A DNA stretch of 64,000 nucleotides from Lautropia sp. (GCA_030532895.1 JAUNKF010000001.1:62001-126000), one strand, 5' to 3'. Positions 48,687 to 58,933 are shown, counted from the first letter of the stretch. The notes: generated by a model from the letters alone, not told the origin. Translations and numbers: made by a program.

Positions 48687-49220
48687 TCAGCCCTGGGCCT
48701 TGCCGCGGGCGATGCCATCGGTGATTTCCTTGTGAGCGGCCTCCGGGCCAACCCAGCCGGCCACCTTCACCCACTTGCCCGGCTCCAGCCCCTTGTAATT
48801 CTCGAAGAAGAACTTGATCTGATCCAGCACCGCCGGGTTCAGATCCTCGATGGTCTTGACGTGCTTGTTGGTGGGCAGCAGCTTGTCGACCGGTACGGCC
48901 AGGAGCTTGGCATCACCGCCCCCCTCGTCCTCCATGTTCAGCATGCCGAGCGCACGGCAGCTGATCACGCAACCGTGGGTGAGCGGGAACGGCGTCAGCA
49001 CCAGCACATCCACCGGATCACCATCATCGGCGATCGTGTTCGGGATATAACCGTAGTTGGCCGGATAGCGCATGCCGGTCATCACGAAACGATCCACGAA
49101 CAGCGCACCCGTTTCCTTGTCCACCTCGTATTTGACCGGGTCGGCATTGGCCGGGATTTCGATGATGACGTTGAACGCTTCCGGGATGTTCTTGCCCGGC
49201 CCTACTCGATCGATGCTCAT
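48687..49220 (-). CDS. ppa: Inorganic pyrophosphatase
   Basis: The protein has 177 residues and starts [20 protein letters not shown]. The frame is open farther upstream but only from this ATG does the family begin. [26 protein letters not shown] and [11 protein letters not shown] contain the metal-binding Asp residues of soluble family I enzymes. It removes the pyrophosphate made in biosynthesis, including by NadE, whose gene follows after 17 bases. The upstream hemY is 67 bases away on the same strand. Confidence 0.95.
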   Translation of the reverse strand: MSIDRVGPGKNIPEAFNVIIEIPANADPVKYEVDKETGALFVDRFVMTGMRYPANYGYIPNTIADDGDPVDVLVLTPFPLTHGCVISCRALGMLNMEDEGGGDAKLLAVPVDKLLPTNKHVKTIEDLNPAVLDQIKFFFENYKGLEPGKWVKVAGWVGPEAAHKEITDGIARGKAQG

Positions 49221-49287
49221 GTTGAATCCGTGGAAAAGGGCGGCCAGCAGCCGCCTGGTTGAAACAAGATGAAATTGCGCTGAGGGA

Positions 49288-50712
49288 TCAGCTGGATTTG
49301 GTGGAGACGACACCGGAAGGCACGGCCTCGGCCGCTTGAACCGGTGCGGCCTGAGCCGCCTCCACTTCCTGGGCGGAAGCCTGCAGCGGTGCACCACCAG
49401 ACCCCAGCCCTTGCAGCCTCGGCGCCGGAAAATCCGGCGGCAGTGGCCCGGCCCCAACCACGGCGACCGCCGTGCGGTCGGCCGGCAGGGCAGCCGTGCC
49501 AATGGCCTCGGGCATCGGCGGCCGCTCGCCCAGCGCAAGCCGTGCCGCAAACTGGTATTGGGTGGCCGCCTCGGCCGACTTGCCGACGGCCTCGTAGAGC
49601 TGGGCCAGCGCCACGCGGGCCGAGACCGTGTCACCGGCCATCAGCGCATCCAGCAGATACGCTTCGGCCTTGCCCCACAGGCGCTCCGATGCGCAGATGC
49701 GACCCAGCATTTCAAGAAGCTTGGGCCGCTCGCCGTGCACGAGACGCCAGCGTTCGAGCTGCTCCAGCCGCTGGCGGGATGGCACTTCAGCCAAGGCCGC
49801 ATACGCCTCCAGCACACCTTCGTCATACTCACTGTCGAGCAGGCCCACCCCAATGCGGCGGGCCTCATCCACATCACCGGCCTGGGCCAGCGCAACCATC
49901 GTCGGTGCAGCCAGCATGCCTTTTTTCTTTTCATCGGCCGTCAGCGACTTCCACAGCTCGGTGAGCGCCTCCACGTCCTTCTCACGACGTGCCAGCAACT
50001 GCTGGTAGGCATTCAGACGCAAGGCATCGGCCTCGGCAGAGGCCAGCCGGCCGCGACGCTTCAACTGCCGCACCGTCTCCAGCACCTGATCCCAACGCCC
50101 GGCCTCCTGATAGGCCGCCAACGCCGTTTCCATCGCCACGAGCTGTTGCTGGCCACCGACCGAAATGCGTCCGACCGCCGCCAGTGCGCGCTCAGGCTGG
50201 TGATCTTCCAGCGCGAACTCGGCGGTGGCCATCAAGGCAGCCGTCTTCCCGCCTTCCTTGGCAGCCCGACGCGCCCAGTCATCCCGTCGCTGATAGGCGC
50301 CCAGGCGATGCGCCGAGCGGGCGGCCAGCAGCGCCACGGCTGCGCCGGGCGCCTGCTTGCCACCCTTGCTGTTGGCCAGAACCGACGCGGCCAGACGCTC
50401 GGCCTTGTCGAAGCGCCCCTCGAAATGCGCAAGCACCGCATCCTGGAAAGCCTTGCTGTTACGCTGCACCCGGCGCTCCTCACGATAGCGACGAACCCGA
50501 GCAGGCAGCCCCAGCGTGCGGGCCAGAAGGATCAGCGCCAGATGCAGGGCGAAAAACCCCAGAATCAGCAGCACCAACAACATGTTGGCCGACAGCTCGA
50601 TGCGGTAAGGCGGCCAGAACAGCGCCACATTGCCATGATTGCCCCGGAAAACCAGCGCCAGCACCACCGCAGCGGCAAAAGCCAGCAATAACCAGATTAC
50701 ATTGCGGATCAT
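49288..50712 (-). CDS. hemY: HemY protein (TPR-containing inner-membrane protein)
   Basis: The protein has 474 residues. Two N-terminal membrane helices (about residues 3-22 and 42-64) are followed by [21 protein letters not shown], typical of the HemY N-domain, then tetratricopeptide-type helices. The C-terminal 90 residues are Ala/Pro-rich and probably disordered. This is the gammaproteobacterial/betaproteobacterial HemY, not the Gram-positive protoporphyrinogen oxidase of the same name. Its role in heme synthesis is still unclear. The start overlaps the hemX stop (ATGA). Confidence 0.88.
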   Translation of the reverse strand: MIRNVIWLLLAFAAAVVLALVFRGNHGNVALFWPPYRIELSANMLLVLLILGFFALHLALILLARTLGLPARVRRYREERRVQRNSKAFQDAVLAHFEGRFDKAERLAASVLANSKGGKQAPGAAVALLAARSAHRLGAYQRRDDWARRAAKEGGKTAALMATAEFALEDHQPERALAAVGRISVGGQQQLVAMETALAAYQEAGRWDQVLETVRQLKRRGRLASAEADALRLNAYQQLLARREKDVEALTELWKSLTADEKKKGMLAAPTMVALAQAGDVDEARRIGVGLLDSEYDEGVLEAYAALAEVPSRQRLEQLERWRLVHGERPKLLEMLGRICASERLWGKAEAYLLDALMAGDTVSARVALAQLYEAVGKSAEAATQYQFAARLALGERPPMPEAIGTAALPADRTAVAVVGAGPLPPDFPAPRLQGLGSGGAPLQASAQEVEAAQAAPVQAAEAVPSGVVSTKSS

Positions 50713-52250
50713 CGGCTCGTCTCGCTTTCGGCCCGTGTGGCTGCCAGCGCTTCCATGCTGCCGGACAGCGAAGGCAGGTTGAGTTGCAAGGGTTCAGCCT
50801 GCAACTGGGTCAGCATGTCGAGGGAGGATTTGACCTCGGGCCGGTTCGGGTCGAAATAACGACCGATCGTCTCCACCCCGCGGGCCAGATCCTGACGGAA
50901 CAGTGCTTCGTCACGATTCAGCAGGTTGATGCGAGCGTTCAGCAGCTGAAGCCGCAACCCTTCACGCACGCTCCGTTTCTGATCCGGCGCCAACAGGAGC
51001 CGGTCGGCATCATCGATGCGGCGAATCTGCACGAGGTTCGTAAATTCCTGCCAGACCGTGCCGGCGGCGCTGGCTCCCATGTCGATGGCCTGATCGAACC
51101 AGCGCGACACGGCATTGCCGTCGGCTGCAGCGGTATCCGCTGCCTGGGTAGCCACAGCCTCGGCCTCGTCCTCAGTGGCCGCCGCGGCCCCCGCGTCCTC
51201 GCCCGGCAATGCGGCATCCCCCGTCGGCATGGCCGGATCAGCCAAGAACGGGAGCTGATCCACCCTGGAAATGACTTCATCCAGACGGGCGACCGATCGG
51301 GTCAGGTCGACCTCGGGCAGCGATTTAAGCCGTTCGATGTCTTGCAGGATCACCCGGCGAAGCGCTATGGCAGATGCCGTCTGGCTGTCGGCCAATGCCT
51401 TCTCGGCGCCCGACAGCGCGACCACCGCACCACGAACATTGCCCGAGAGCGCCAGGTGCTGGTTGGCCAGCTCCAGACCACGCTCGGCCTCAGCCAGCCG
51501 CTTGTCGCCACGCACACGCGCCATGTCCTCGAAGAGCGTTTGCAGCTGCTCGCGCTGCGAGGCCGATTCGGCCAAACGGTTCTCCAGCGAAGACCCCTGT
51601 GCCTGCAACTGCGTGTGGCTGTTCTTCAGTTCGAGAATCTGGGCCTCCAGCGCCTGTGCCCGCGCCTCGGCCTCGGCCAGACGCTTGGCATTTTCCTGCT
51701 CGGCCAGCTGAAAACGCTGCTGCGTATACCACCAGCCACCACCGGCCAGACCGAGCACCAGCAAGAGGAGCAACCAGGAGCCTGCCGCACTGCCGGCACG
51801 ACGCTCATCCCTCGGCGCCGCCTCTGCCTGCTTCGACGGCGCGGACGGCTGGGCAGCAGCCGTGACGACCGACGCCATGTCCTGCGGCTTGCCGTCCGTT
51901 TTGCCCGATGCCGTGGTCGATGTCTTGGTGGCCGACGCCGAGGCTCCCACGGCACGCTTGCTGTCGGCCCCGCCCTTGGCGGGTGCCTGCACAGCTTGTG
52001 CCGAGGCGGGTGTACCAGCTGCCTGAGCACCCGCCGAGCCGGAGGGCCTCAAGCTGGCGGGCGCGGGCGATGCCGCAGCGCCGGCCTTCGTGCCCTGACC
52101 CGGCGTGACCGCCCCCTTGGGAGCAGGGGCTGATGATGGAGAAGACGAAGACCCCGCCGCCGTCGACGAAATGATCTTCGCATCACTGACATCGCCAGCC
52201 GGCTTGGCCGGCCCGGCACGATGCCGGTTGTTATGCTGCTCGGAACTCAA
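50709..52250 (-). CDS. hemX: HemX-type membrane protein
   Basis: The protein has about 513 residues. The only plausible start is a TTG at 52250, with GAGGA nine bases upstream; no in-frame ATG occurs for the next 120 codons. The N-terminal 150 residues are Ala/Ser/Thr/Pro-rich and disordered. One membrane helix follows (SWLLLLLVLGLAGGGWWYTQ), then a coiled coil (QLAEQENAKRLAEAEARAQA) and the HemX C-domain. It was once annotated as uroporphyrin-III methyltransferase, but the SAM-binding motifs are absent; a scaffold role in tetrapyrrole synthesis is more likely. Confidence 0.85.
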   Translation of the reverse strand: MSSEQHNNRHRAGPAKPAGDVSDAKIISSTAAGSSSSPSSAPAPKGAVTPGQGTKAGAAASPAPASLRPSGSAGAQAAGTPASAQAVQAPAKGGADSKRAVGASASATKTSTTASGKTDGKPQDMASVVTAAAQPSAPSKQAEAAPRDERRAGSAAGSWLLLLLVLGLAGGGWWYTQQRFQLAEQENAKRLAEAEARAQALEAQILELKNSHTQLQAQGSSLENRLAESASQREQLQTLFEDMARVRGDKRLAEAERGLELANQHLALSGNVRGAVVALSGAEKALADSQTASAIALRRVILQDIERLKSLPEVDLTRSVARLDEVISRVDQLPFLADPAMPTGDAALPGEDAGAAAATEDEAEAVATQAADTAAADGNAVSRWFDQAIDMGASAAGTVWQEFTNLVQIRRIDDADRLLLAPDQKRSVREGLRLQLLNARINLLNRDEALFRQDLARGVETIGRYFDPNRPEVKSSLDMLTQLQAEPLQLNLPSLSGSMEALAATRAESETSR

Positions 52251-52328
52251 GACTTCGTATCCTCATAGTCGGCAGCCGACGGCCCTCTTTTCGGCTATGC
52301 CATGCTGTTGGTGAGATCTCACAGACCG

Positions 52329-53324
52329 TCATTGTAGCTGCTCGATCAGCTGCTGCCGATCCTGGTAGACCTGGATGGAGACGAAGCCTGTGGAACGTGC
52401 CACAGCCACCAGCCGATGATGCGGCACCCAGACGGGTTGCCGACGCGCCCAGTCGAACATCTCAGCAGGCAGGCGTGACAACCAGCCTGACACGGTCTGG
52501 ATGGGCGCCGTGGCACCGAGCAGCCAATGCAGCCGATCCGCGGCCTGTCGGTGGGCTGCCAGCATGGCCTCGAAGCCAGGGGGCGGCCAGACCACGGGCC
52601 GAACCTCATAGATGGGCAACACCGAAGCCGACATACCCTGCTGATGCAGGATCTTGAGCCAGTGCGTGCGACCATCCGGCCGGTTGAACACCCAGACCCG
52701 CGCCGTGTGCCCGGTGACAGGACGCGGAGAGGTCTGAGGGCGCTGTCCACCTTGAGCCAGCCCGGCGCCCTGCCTTGACTCGGCCGCCCCCTTCACCTGA
52801 TCCACGATGGCACGAGCCAGATGCTCCCCGTCCTGCCAGGGCGGCTCGGGCAGAATCATCGGCACCTGATCACCCAGCTGCGCTTGAAACACGCTGGCCG
52901 TGCCCCGTCCCGGCACACCGGCCCAGACACCGGCCGGCCAGGTACGCCGCACCTGCCTGAGCCAGTTCGCCAGCACCCTGACAGCGGCCGGACTGGTCAG
53001 CACGTAGACATGATGACAGGTCGATGCCCCTGCCGACAGGCAGGCCCCCAGGTGGGGCACCTTCCCGGCAAGATCAGCACCGGCAGTGTTCGTCAGACCG
53101 GCACTGACACTCAGCCCCTGTCGCTCATCGATGGCCCCGCCCAACGCGTCACCAGGCGGTCGGCCCGGCGAAAAGTACGCATGCAAGGCATCCGGCACGC
53201 GCGGATGCACCTCGAAGGCAGGCCACTGGCGCGCCGACACCCCCTTGGCAGCCAGCAGCGGCAGCCAGGTTGCAGCCCCCTCGGTATCCTGCGTGAGAAT
53301 CACCCACGGTTTGCCCTGCACCAT
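52329..53324 (-). CDS. hemD: Uroporphyrinogen-III synthase
   Basis: The protein has 331 residues from MVQGKPWVILTQDTEG. The family is poorly conserved; the two-domain layout, the position after hemC (30-base gap) and stretches such as HHVYVLTSPAAVRVLANWLR and TGFVSIQVY support the call. It closes the ring of hydroxymethylbilane with inversion of ring D. It is longer than E. coli HemD (246) by about 85 residues, in part from a Gln/Gly/Arg-rich stretch near ESRQGAGLAQGGQRPQTSPR. hemD and hemX are separate genes here, not fused as in some Burkholderiales. Confidence 0.82.
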   Translation of the reverse strand: MVQGKPWVILTQDTEGAATWLPLLAAKGVSARQWPAFEVHPRVPDALHAYFSPGRPPGDALGGAIDERQGLSVSAGLTNTAGADLAGKVPHLGACLSAGASTCHHVYVLTSPAAVRVLANWLRQVRRTWPAGVWAGVPGRGTASVFQAQLGDQVPMILPEPPWQDGEHLARAIVDQVKGAAESRQGAGLAQGGQRPQTSPRPVTGHTARVWVFNRPDGRTHWLKILHQQGMSASVLPIYEVRPVVWPPPGFEAMLAAHRQAADRLHWLLGATAPIQTVSGWLSRLPAEMFDWARRQPVWVPHHRLVAVARSTGFVSIQVYQDRQQLIEQLQ

Positions 53325-53353
53325 GTGAGATCGTGGCGCCGTGTTGGCGTGTG

Positions 53354-54262
53354 TCAACGCAATGCGGCAGCGGCCCGCTCGCCGAGCTGGCGTGCCTCGA
53401 TCGCGCTGGCCACCACGGCGTCCAGACGGCAACGGCGAACCTGCCCATCATCGACGGCCAGCAGCGCATCGATCGTCAGCCGCGCATCATCGGCCAGCGT
53501 GGCATGTGCAGCCAGCGGCGTCTTGCAGTTGCCACCCAGCACCCTTGAGACGGCCCGCTCGGCCTCGGCCAACAGCACCGCCCCCGGGTCATTCAAAAAG
53601 GCAAGCTGTTCTCGCACATCGTCCCGGTCGGCCCGGATCTCGATGCCGAGCATGCCCTGCCCTGGCGCCGGCAGCATCTCGTCGACCGGCAGATATTGGC
53701 GAATCCGCCCCTCAAGCCCGAGCCGCGTCAGACCGGCCGCCGCCAGCACGATGGCATCGTACTGACCGTCATCGAGCTTGCGCAGACGCGTGTCGAGATT
53801 GCCACGCAGCGGCTCGATCCGCAAACCAGGGTAACGTTCTTGAAGCTGGGCAGCCCGACGCAAACTGGACGTACCGACAACCGCGTTCGGCGGCAAGGCG
53901 GCCAGCGAGGCATGATGGTTGCTGACCAGTGCATCACGCGGATCGGCTCGGGTCATGATGGCGGCCAGCGCAAAGCCCTCGGGCAATTCCATCGGCACAT
54001 CCTTCAGCGAATGGACGGCCAGCTCGGCCCGCCCATCGAAGAGCGCGTGCTCCAGCTCCTTGGTGAACAAACCCTTGCCACCGATTTCGGACAGGGGCTT
54101 GTCGAGAATCTGATCCCCGCGGGTGGTCATGCCGAGCAACTCGACACGGGCATCGGGATACTGTGCGCGCAACAGCGCGGCAACGTGTTCGGCCTGCCAC
54201 AGGGCAAGCCGGCTTTCACGGGTGGCAATACGGAAAACGGCAGAAGGACGGGATGCGGGCAT
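53354..54262 (-). CDS. hemC: Porphobilinogen deaminase (hydroxymethylbilane synthase)
   Basis: The protein has 302 residues from [48 protein letters not shown] (substrate-binding Lys and Asp), [13 protein letters not shown] and [13 protein letters not shown] are standard. The Cys in [11 protein letters not shown] carries the dipyrromethane cofactor. It joins four porphobilinogens in a chain. It is downstream of the response regulator gene by 110 bases and upstream of hemD. Confidence 0.94.
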   Translation of the reverse strand: MPASRPSAVFRIATRESRLALWQAEHVAALLRAQYPDARVELLGMTTRGDQILDKPLSEIGGKGLFTKELEHALFDGRAELAVHSLKDVPMELPEGFALAAIMTRADPRDALVSNHHASLAALPPNAVVGTSSLRRAAQLQERYPGLRIEPLRGNLDTRLRKLDDGQYDAIVLAAAGLTRLGLEGRIRQYLPVDEMLPAPGQGMLGIEIRADRDDVREQLAFLNDPGAVLLAEAERAVSRVLGGNCKTPLAAHATLADDARLTIDALLAVDDGQVRRCRLDAVVASAIEARQLGERAAAALR

Positions 54263-54372
54263 GCCTCGACGGGTTGCAAACGACGGATCCGGCCACAGCG
54301 CCCCAGAACCTCCGGTCAATGCAGGGGCTGGCCAACGCCTTCAGGCAACGATGGCAGCCCCGCCCCGGATCT

Positions 54373-55179
54373 TCAGCTGACCAGACCCTTGACGATGGAC
54401 CACTGACGGCGACTGACCGGCAGACGGTCGGGCACTTCGCGAAGCACCACCTGCCAGTACGGATCACCCGTTTCGCCCTCGCCGGCCGGCGAAACCCGCT
54501 CGAAACCGGCGATGGACGGACGCGCCACCAGTGCATTGCGGTGGATACGCACGAAACGGTCGTTGAACTCCTCTTCGAGCGATGTCAGCGACTCCTCGAT
54601 CAGGTATTCACGCTCGCGGGTACGCACCGTGATGTACTTCAGCTCGGCCTTCAGATAGATGACCTGCTCAAGCGCCACCAGAATAACACGGCCCCGCTCG
54701 TGCACCGACAGGTGACGGCGGCGCGTATTCGTCGCCTTGGCGAGCGCCTCGATCGCATCCAGATGCTCGGAAGGCATCAGCGTGCGAGCACGCATCAAGG
54801 CGGCCAGCAGACGCTGCGCACGCACCGGCTTGAGCAGGTAATCGAGCGCGTTCACCTCGAAGGCATCCACCGCGAACTCATCGAAGGCCGTCACGAAAAT
54901 CAAGAGCGGCATCGGCTTCGGGTCATGGCTGTCGCCCTCGGCCGCGCGGGCCGAGATATGGCGTGCCAGCTCGATGCCGGTCATGCCCGGCATCTGCACA
55001 TCCATCAGCACGATCTGCGGGCGCTGGGATTCGATTTGCGCCAACGCCTCCGGCGCATTGGATGCCTCGCCGACGATACGGTGTGGAAACTCGGGCGCGA
55101 GATCGGCCAGAACCTCTCTCAAGCGCGAACGTGCAGGTGCTTCGTCATCAACGATCAGGATTGAAGTGGCGTCGGACAT
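54373..55179 (-). CDS. algR: AlgR/LytTR-type response regulator
   Basis: The protein has 268 residues from [20 protein letters not shown]. The receiver domain has the acidic pair D11/D12, the phospho-acceptor Asp60 in VLMDVQMPGMTG, and a Lys in YLLKPV. The LytTR DNA-binding domain covers about residues 165-268 (IYLKAELKYITVRTREREYL, FVRIHRNALV). AlgR-type proteins bind bent repeats and control surface and stress genes. It overlaps the sensor kinase gene by 32 bases, so the two are translated together. The symbol follows the family; the targets here are unknown. Confidence 0.88.
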   Translation of the reverse strand: MSDATSILIVDDEAPARSRLREVLADLAPEFPHRIVGEASNAPEALAQIESQRPQIVLMDVQMPGMTGIELARHISARAAEGDSHDPKPMPLLIFVTAFDEFAVDAFEVNALDYLLKPVRAQRLLAALMRARTLMPSEHLDAIEALAKATNTRRRHLSVHERGRVILVALEQVIYLKAELKYITVRTREREYLIEESLTSLEEEFNDRFVRIHRNALVARPSIAGFERVSPAGEGETGDPYWQVVLREVPDRLPVSRRQWSIVKGLVS

Positions 55180-56830
55180 CTCGGCGTCGTCTCTCTTTGC
55201 GGTAGGGAAATTCAAGCAATACGTGGTAGCGGTCCCCTTGGGGGCCGGTGCGAAGCTCTGCTTCCGTGTCATATAGCAGCATCAATCGCTCACGTACATT
55301 GGATAGTGCCATCTGGTTGCCTGGACGGGATGCAACTGTTGTAGAAATGGGATTGTCAACCTCCACACGGACTCTTTCGCCGACTAAACGGATGGAAATG
55401 TTCAAAACCCCCTCGTCCGTACGAGGTTCGATGCCATGATGAACGGCGTTTTCCAGCAACGGTTGCAGCAACAACGAAGGCAACAAAGCATCGCCCGGCA
55501 TGTCATCGATGTTCCAGGTCACCGCCAGACGTGGCGCCAGACGCAATTTTTCGATGGCCAGATATTCCTTGCAGGTGATGACCTCATCTTCGAGCGGCAC
55601 CAGCTCGCGCGCATCGCGCATGAAGACGCGGAACAGGTCGGCGAGGTTCTCCAGCGTGGATTCGGCACGCTTCGGATCCGTACGAATCAGCCCCAACACC
55701 GTGTTGAGACTGTTGAAAAGAAAATGTGGCCGGATCCGTGCCTGCAGCGCCTGCAAGCGCGCCTCGCTGAAGGATGGTGCCATCGCCCGTGCCCGCAGCC
55801 TGAAATAAATGAAAAAGGCCACCGCGAACATGCCAGCGGCCACCCCATGTGCCACCACACTCCAGGCCGTGTACACCGCCCCATCGGCCACCGCCCCCTG
55901 GCGTTCCAACCACGCACCCTTGGCAGGCAACAGCACGAGCGCCGAAAACAGCATCGTCAGTACGGCCGGTATCGCCGCTCCCAGCACCCACTGGATCTTT
56001 TGTGGCTGCCCGTTCAGGAACTTTCGCATCAGGCACAGGCAGGCCATGTTGATCAGCAGGCTACCTTCAAAAGCCGTGAACAGGTAGCTCCACCCACCAA
56101 TCCCCCCCGAAGCCCAGGATTGAGACTGCGTGCACAACACCGCGATCAGCCCCAGATGGGCAATCACCGCCGTTCGCATCGCCACACCGGCATTGCAGAA
56201 ATCCGGCACCACCGGCGCCGGCGCCCCTTCACTCTGGCGTCGCGTCCTGGCCACATTGGCCTCACCCGGCTTGCCATCAACCGGCTTCGTCTCCGCGCCC
56301 GCCGTCAGGTTGGCGCTGGCGCCACTGCCGGCGGCTCCCTCAGCCGGCCGCGTAGAGGAAGCCACGACCGCGGCGGCCGTCGCACTGGCCACCGCACCGG
56401 CCGGAATCGCCGGGTGCACAAGCGATGCATCGGCTGAGGCGCTCGGCTGTTCGCCTGCCCCGCCCGCCGGCCCCGAAGACATCAACCCCGCCCCACCGGC
56501 CGGGGACATCCCCACCGCTGATGGATTCACCGGCACGAACACAGGCGCGGGCGCTTGCTCGGACACCTGGGTCGCAGCAGACTGACCTGCAGCCCCCTGC
56601 GAAAGCCCTGCCGCTTCGGGCGGCGCCTCCCCCTCATCAGCCTTCACCGGCACGAAAAGGGTGGCCGTCACCGTGCCGGCCCCTGGTGATGGCGGCTCGT
56701 CGTCCCAGTCATCGTCGGTCTGCCGGGACACCGATTCGGCCAGCCCCAAGTCATCACCGTCCTTGTCTTTATAATTTTCTTCCTGGCCCGAACCTGCCTG
56801 CGGGCGCACGGGCTGCTGCGTCGAATTCAT
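55148..56830 (-). CDS. LytS/FimS-type sensor histidine kinase with long low-complexity N-terminus
   Basis: The protein has 560 residues from [11 protein letters not shown]. The first 205 residues are a low-complexity Ala/Gly/Ser/Pro and acidic region without a known domain. A membrane part with about four helices follows (to about residue 345), then a His_kinase domain with phospho-acceptor His369 in [11 protein letters not shown]. The ATP-binding part has [12 protein letters not shown] (N box) and [13 protein letters not shown] (G box). It lacks the usual dimerisation X domain, as in AlgZ/FimS kinases. It pairs with the overlapping AlgR-type gene. The start codon is 22 bases from that of divergent argH. 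Confidence 0.87.
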   Translation of the reverse strand: MNSTQQPVRPQAGSGQEENYKDKDGDDLGLAESVSRQTDDDWDDEPPSPGAGTVTATLFVPVKADEGEAPPEAAGLSQGAAGQSAATQVSEQAPAPVFVPVNPSAVGMSPAGGAGLMSSGPAGGAGEQPSASADASLVHPAIPAGAVASATAAAVVASSTRPAEGAAGSGASANLTAGAETKPVDGKPGEANVARTRRQSEGAPAPVVPDFCNAGVAMRTAVIAHLGLIAVLCTQSQSWASGGIGGWSYLFTAFEGSLLINMACLCLMRKFLNGQPQKIQWVLGAAIPAVLTMLFSALVLLPAKGAWLERQGAVADGAVYTAWSVVAHGVAAGMFAVAFFIYFRLRARAMAPSFSEARLQALQARIRPHFLFNSLNTVLGLIRTDPKRAESTLENLADLFRVFMRDARELVPLEDEVITCKEYLAIEKLRLAPRLAVTWNIDDMPGDALLPSLLLQPLLENAVHHGIEPRTDEGVLNISIRLVGERVRVEVDNPISTTVASRPGNQMALSNVRERLMLLYDTEAELRTGPQGDRYHVLLEFPYRKERRRRDVRRHFNPDR

Positions 56831-56852
56831 ATCAGAGGAAAGACTCCATCTC

Positions 56853-58250
56853 ATGACCGGACAATTTGGAAACAAGGGCAACGCCTGGTCGGCCCGCTTC
56901 TCGGAACCTGTCTCCGACCTGGTCAAGCGCTACACGGCCTCCGTGGATTTCGACCGGCGCCTGGCCGATGTCGACATCCGCGGCTCTCTCGCGCATGCCG
57001 CGATGCTGACCGCGTCCGGCATTCTGAGCGAATCCGATCTGGCGTCAATTCAGCGTGGTTTTACAACCATCCGTGAAGAAATCGCCGCCGGCCGCTTCGC
57101 ATGGTCGCTCGATCTGGAAGATGTCCACCTCAACATCGAGAAACGCCTCACCGAGCTGATCGGCGATGCCGGCAAGCGCCTGCACACCGGCCGCTCCCGA
57201 AATGATCAGGTGGCTACCGACATCCGCCTGTGGCTGCGCGACACCACCGACGAAGTGCTCGTGCTGCTGGCCGCCCTTCAAACCGCCCTCGTCGACCTGG
57301 CCGAGCAGCATGCCGACACCATCATGCCCGGCTTCACCCACCTGCAAGTGGCCCAGCCCGTCACCTTCGGCCACCACCTGCTCGCCTATGTGGAGATGCT
57401 GGCCCGTGACGCCGAGCGCTTCACCGATGCCCGTCGACGCATCAACCGGCTGCCACTGGGTGCCGCGGCACTGGCCGGCACCAGCTACCCCATCGATCGC
57501 GAACAGGTCGCCCGCGAGCTGGGCTTCGAGGGCATCTGCGACAACTCGCTCGACGCCGTCTCCGACCGCGATTTCGCCATCGAGTTCTGCTCGGCCGCCT
57601 CGATCCTGATGATGCACCTCTCGCGCTTCTCCGAAGAGCTGATCATCTGGATGTCGCCCCGCGTCGGCTTCATCGACCTCTCGGATCGCTACTGCACCGG
57701 CTCGTCGATCATGCCGCAGAAGAAAAACCCCGACGTACCCGAACTGATCCGGGGCAAGACCGGCCGCGTCTACGGGCACCTGATGGCACTGCTCACCCTG
57801 ATGAAGGGCCAGCCACTGGCCTACAACAAGGACAACCAGGAAGACAAGGAACCGCTCTTCGACGTGGCCGACACGCTGGTGGCCACCCTGCGCATCTTCG
57901 CCGACATGACCACCGGCATCCAGGTTCGGGCCGAGCGCATGCGCCAGGCCGCCGCAGAAGGCTTCTCCACCGCCACCGACCTCGCCGACTACCTCGTCAA
58001 ACGTGGCCTGCCCTTCCGCGACGCCCATGAACTCGTCGCACTCGCCGTGCGCGATGCCGCCCAACAGGGCGTCGACCTCCCCGACCTCGGCCTCGCCAAA
58101 CTGAAGAGTTACAGCCCACTGATCGGCGACGACGTGCTCGATGTACTCACCCTCGAAGGTTCCGTCAACGCCCGCAACCACCGCGGCGGCACCGCCCCCG
58201 CCCAGGTTCGCGCCGCCGTCACCCGCCACCGTACCCGGCTGGCCGGTTGA
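56853..58250 (+). CDS. argH: Argininosuccinate lyase
   Basis: The protein has 465 residues. [39 protein letters not shown] and the signature [20 protein letters not shown] with its catalytic Ser loop are clear. It splits argininosuccinate to arginine and fumarate, the last step of arginine synthesis. AGAGGAAAGA lies ten bases upstream. The promoters of argH and of the divergent kinase must overlap the opposite coding regions, because only 22 bases separate the start codons. Three tandem hairpin units follow the stop codon immediately. Confidence 0.95.
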   Translation: MTGQFGNKGNAWSARFSEPVSDLVKRYTASVDFDRRLADVDIRGSLAHAAMLTASGILSESDLASIQRGFTTIREEIAAGRFAWSLDLEDVHLNIEKRLTELIGDAGKRLHTGRSRNDQVATDIRLWLRDTTDEVLVLLAALQTALVDLAEQHADTIMPGFTHLQVAQPVTFGHHLLAYVEMLARDAERFTDARRRINRLPLGAAALAGTSYPIDREQVARELGFEGICDNSLDAVSDRDFAIEFCSAASILMMHLSRFSEELIIWMSPRVGFIDLSDRYCTGSSIMPQKKNPDVPELIRGKTGRVYGHLMALLTLMKGQPLAYNKDNQEDKEPLFDVADTLVATLRIFADMTTGIQVRAERMRQAAAEGFSTATDLADYLVKRGLPFRDAHELVALAVRDAAQQGVDLPDLGLAKLKSYSPLIGDDVLDVLTLEGSVNARNHRGGTAPAQVRAAVTRHRTRLAG

Positions 58251-58357
58251 TGACCGTACCGGGTACATGCCCACCACCTCCAGGGTGTGACCAGGCATGC
58301 ACCCAATGCGCCGCCCCCCAAAGCTAACCCCGAAGCTACGGAATCCACACATGGCAC
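58251..58357 (+). repeat. Tandem hairpin unit 1 after argH
   Basis: The first and most divergent unit begins with CCGTACCGGGTACATGCC, and the inverted partner is GGCATGCACCC around a shorter loop. It ends in ACCCCGAAGCTACGGAATCC and ATGGCAC, which recurs in unit 2. It starts one base after the argH stop codon. Confidence 0.7.
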
Positions 58358-58465
58358 AGCCGCCGTACCGGGTGCATGCCGACGAATCCATTACCGCCAG
58401 GTTGTGAGGAGGTATGTTCCCGGTACGGCGGCCCAACCCGAAGCTACGGCATCCATGCATGGCAC
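58358..58465 (+). repeat. Tandem hairpin unit 2
   Basis: The stem CCGCCGTACCGGG pairs perfectly with CCCGGTACGGCGG. The loop contains CGACGAATCCATTACCGCC and GGTTGTGAGGAGGT. The unit ends in ACCCGAAGCTACGGCATCC and CCATGCATGGCAC. It is 108 bases long. Confidence 0.8.
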
Positions 58466-58560
58466 AAGCCGGTGTACCCGGTGCCCGCCGACGAATCCAT
58501 TACCGCCAGGTTGTGAGGAGGTGGGTGCCGGGTACACCGGCTCCCACCCGAAGCTTCTTT
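58466..58560 (+). repeat. Tandem hairpin unit 3
   Basis: The stem AGCCGGTGTACCC pairs perfectly with GGGTACACCGGCT. The loop is the same as in unit 2 over about 34 bases, while the stem differs from unit 2 at several positions on both arms so that pairing is kept. The spacer is cut short after ACCCGAAGCTTC. Confidence 0.8.
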
Positions 58561-58683
58561 CTGAAACCAAACTTAAAGCGCTTCGTTGCACCAAAACCAC
58601 CCAATGCCACCATTCACCCCGCCAAGCCCACCAACCATCCTAGGGTTTCCCCCCGAAAACACCACACCCCCACCCTCAGCCCT

Positions 58684-58712
58684 TTCTGCCTGCGAACCGC
58701 TATCGTTATAAT
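58684..58712 (+). promoter_or_regulatory. Promoter candidate for the CorC-like gene
   Basis: TTCTGC (weak -35) and TATAAT are 17 bases apart. Transcription from here would give a leader of about 215 bases before the CorC-like gene. The stretch from 58561 to here shows no other feature. Confidence 0.4.
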
Positions 58713-58787
58713 CGGTTTCATCCATAGCCCTGTTCGGACACAGCCAAGGCGTTTTTACTTCCAGCCGATGCTGCGGTGTCCGTCCCA

Positions 58788-58931
58788 ATGATCGCTTCTT
58801 CAGAACCCCCGCCCTACCCTACGGCCGGCGTCCTCGCTTCGATGGTCGCCGTTTTCATTTCTGGTTCATCCGTCACCCATGCCGGTACGGGGCATGATCC
58901 GTTGGCAGCCACCCGCCTGATCCGGAGCTGA
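58788..58931 (+). CDS. Possible 47-residue leader ORF ahead of the CorC-like gene
   Basis: The frame starts MIASSEPPPYPTAGVLASMV, has a short hydrophobic stretch (GVLASMVAVFISGSS) and ends two bases before the ATG of the next gene (TGA-GG-ATG). It is in a different frame from that gene. No ribosome site precedes it, so it may be chance; its end point so close to the next start is what draws attention. Known families: none recognised. Confidence 0.25.
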   Translation: MIASSEPPPYPTAGVLASMVAVFISGSSVTHAGTGHDPLAATRLIRS

Positions 58932-58933
58932 GG

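Noticed and set aside
49221..49634. A 138-residue N-terminal extension of the pyrophosphatase
   Set aside because: It overlaps the end of hemY in another frame, is Arg/Pro-rich, and the family starts at [10 protein letters not shown].
49336..50691. Long open frames antisense to hemY and, nearby, to hemX
   Set aside because: Arg/Gln/Pro-rich with no motif; the sense genes have membrane helices and fit the conserved hem order.
57045..58460. A 471-codon open frame antisense to argH that runs into the tandem hairpins
   Set aside because: argH is certain; the antisense product is Gly/Val/His-rich low complexity of the type expected from codon structure.
58251..58560. Reading the tandem hairpins as integron attC sites or as a CRISPR array
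   Set aside because: There is no integrase gene, no GTTRRRY-type core site and no cassette gene between units. Units are about 108 bases with near-identical loops and no unique spacers, so CRISPR does not fit.
58713..58933. A metal-sensing riboswitch in the CorC-like leader
   Set aside because: A small hairpin (ATGCC...GGCAT near 58877-58895) is visible, but I could not match it to a known riboswitch core.
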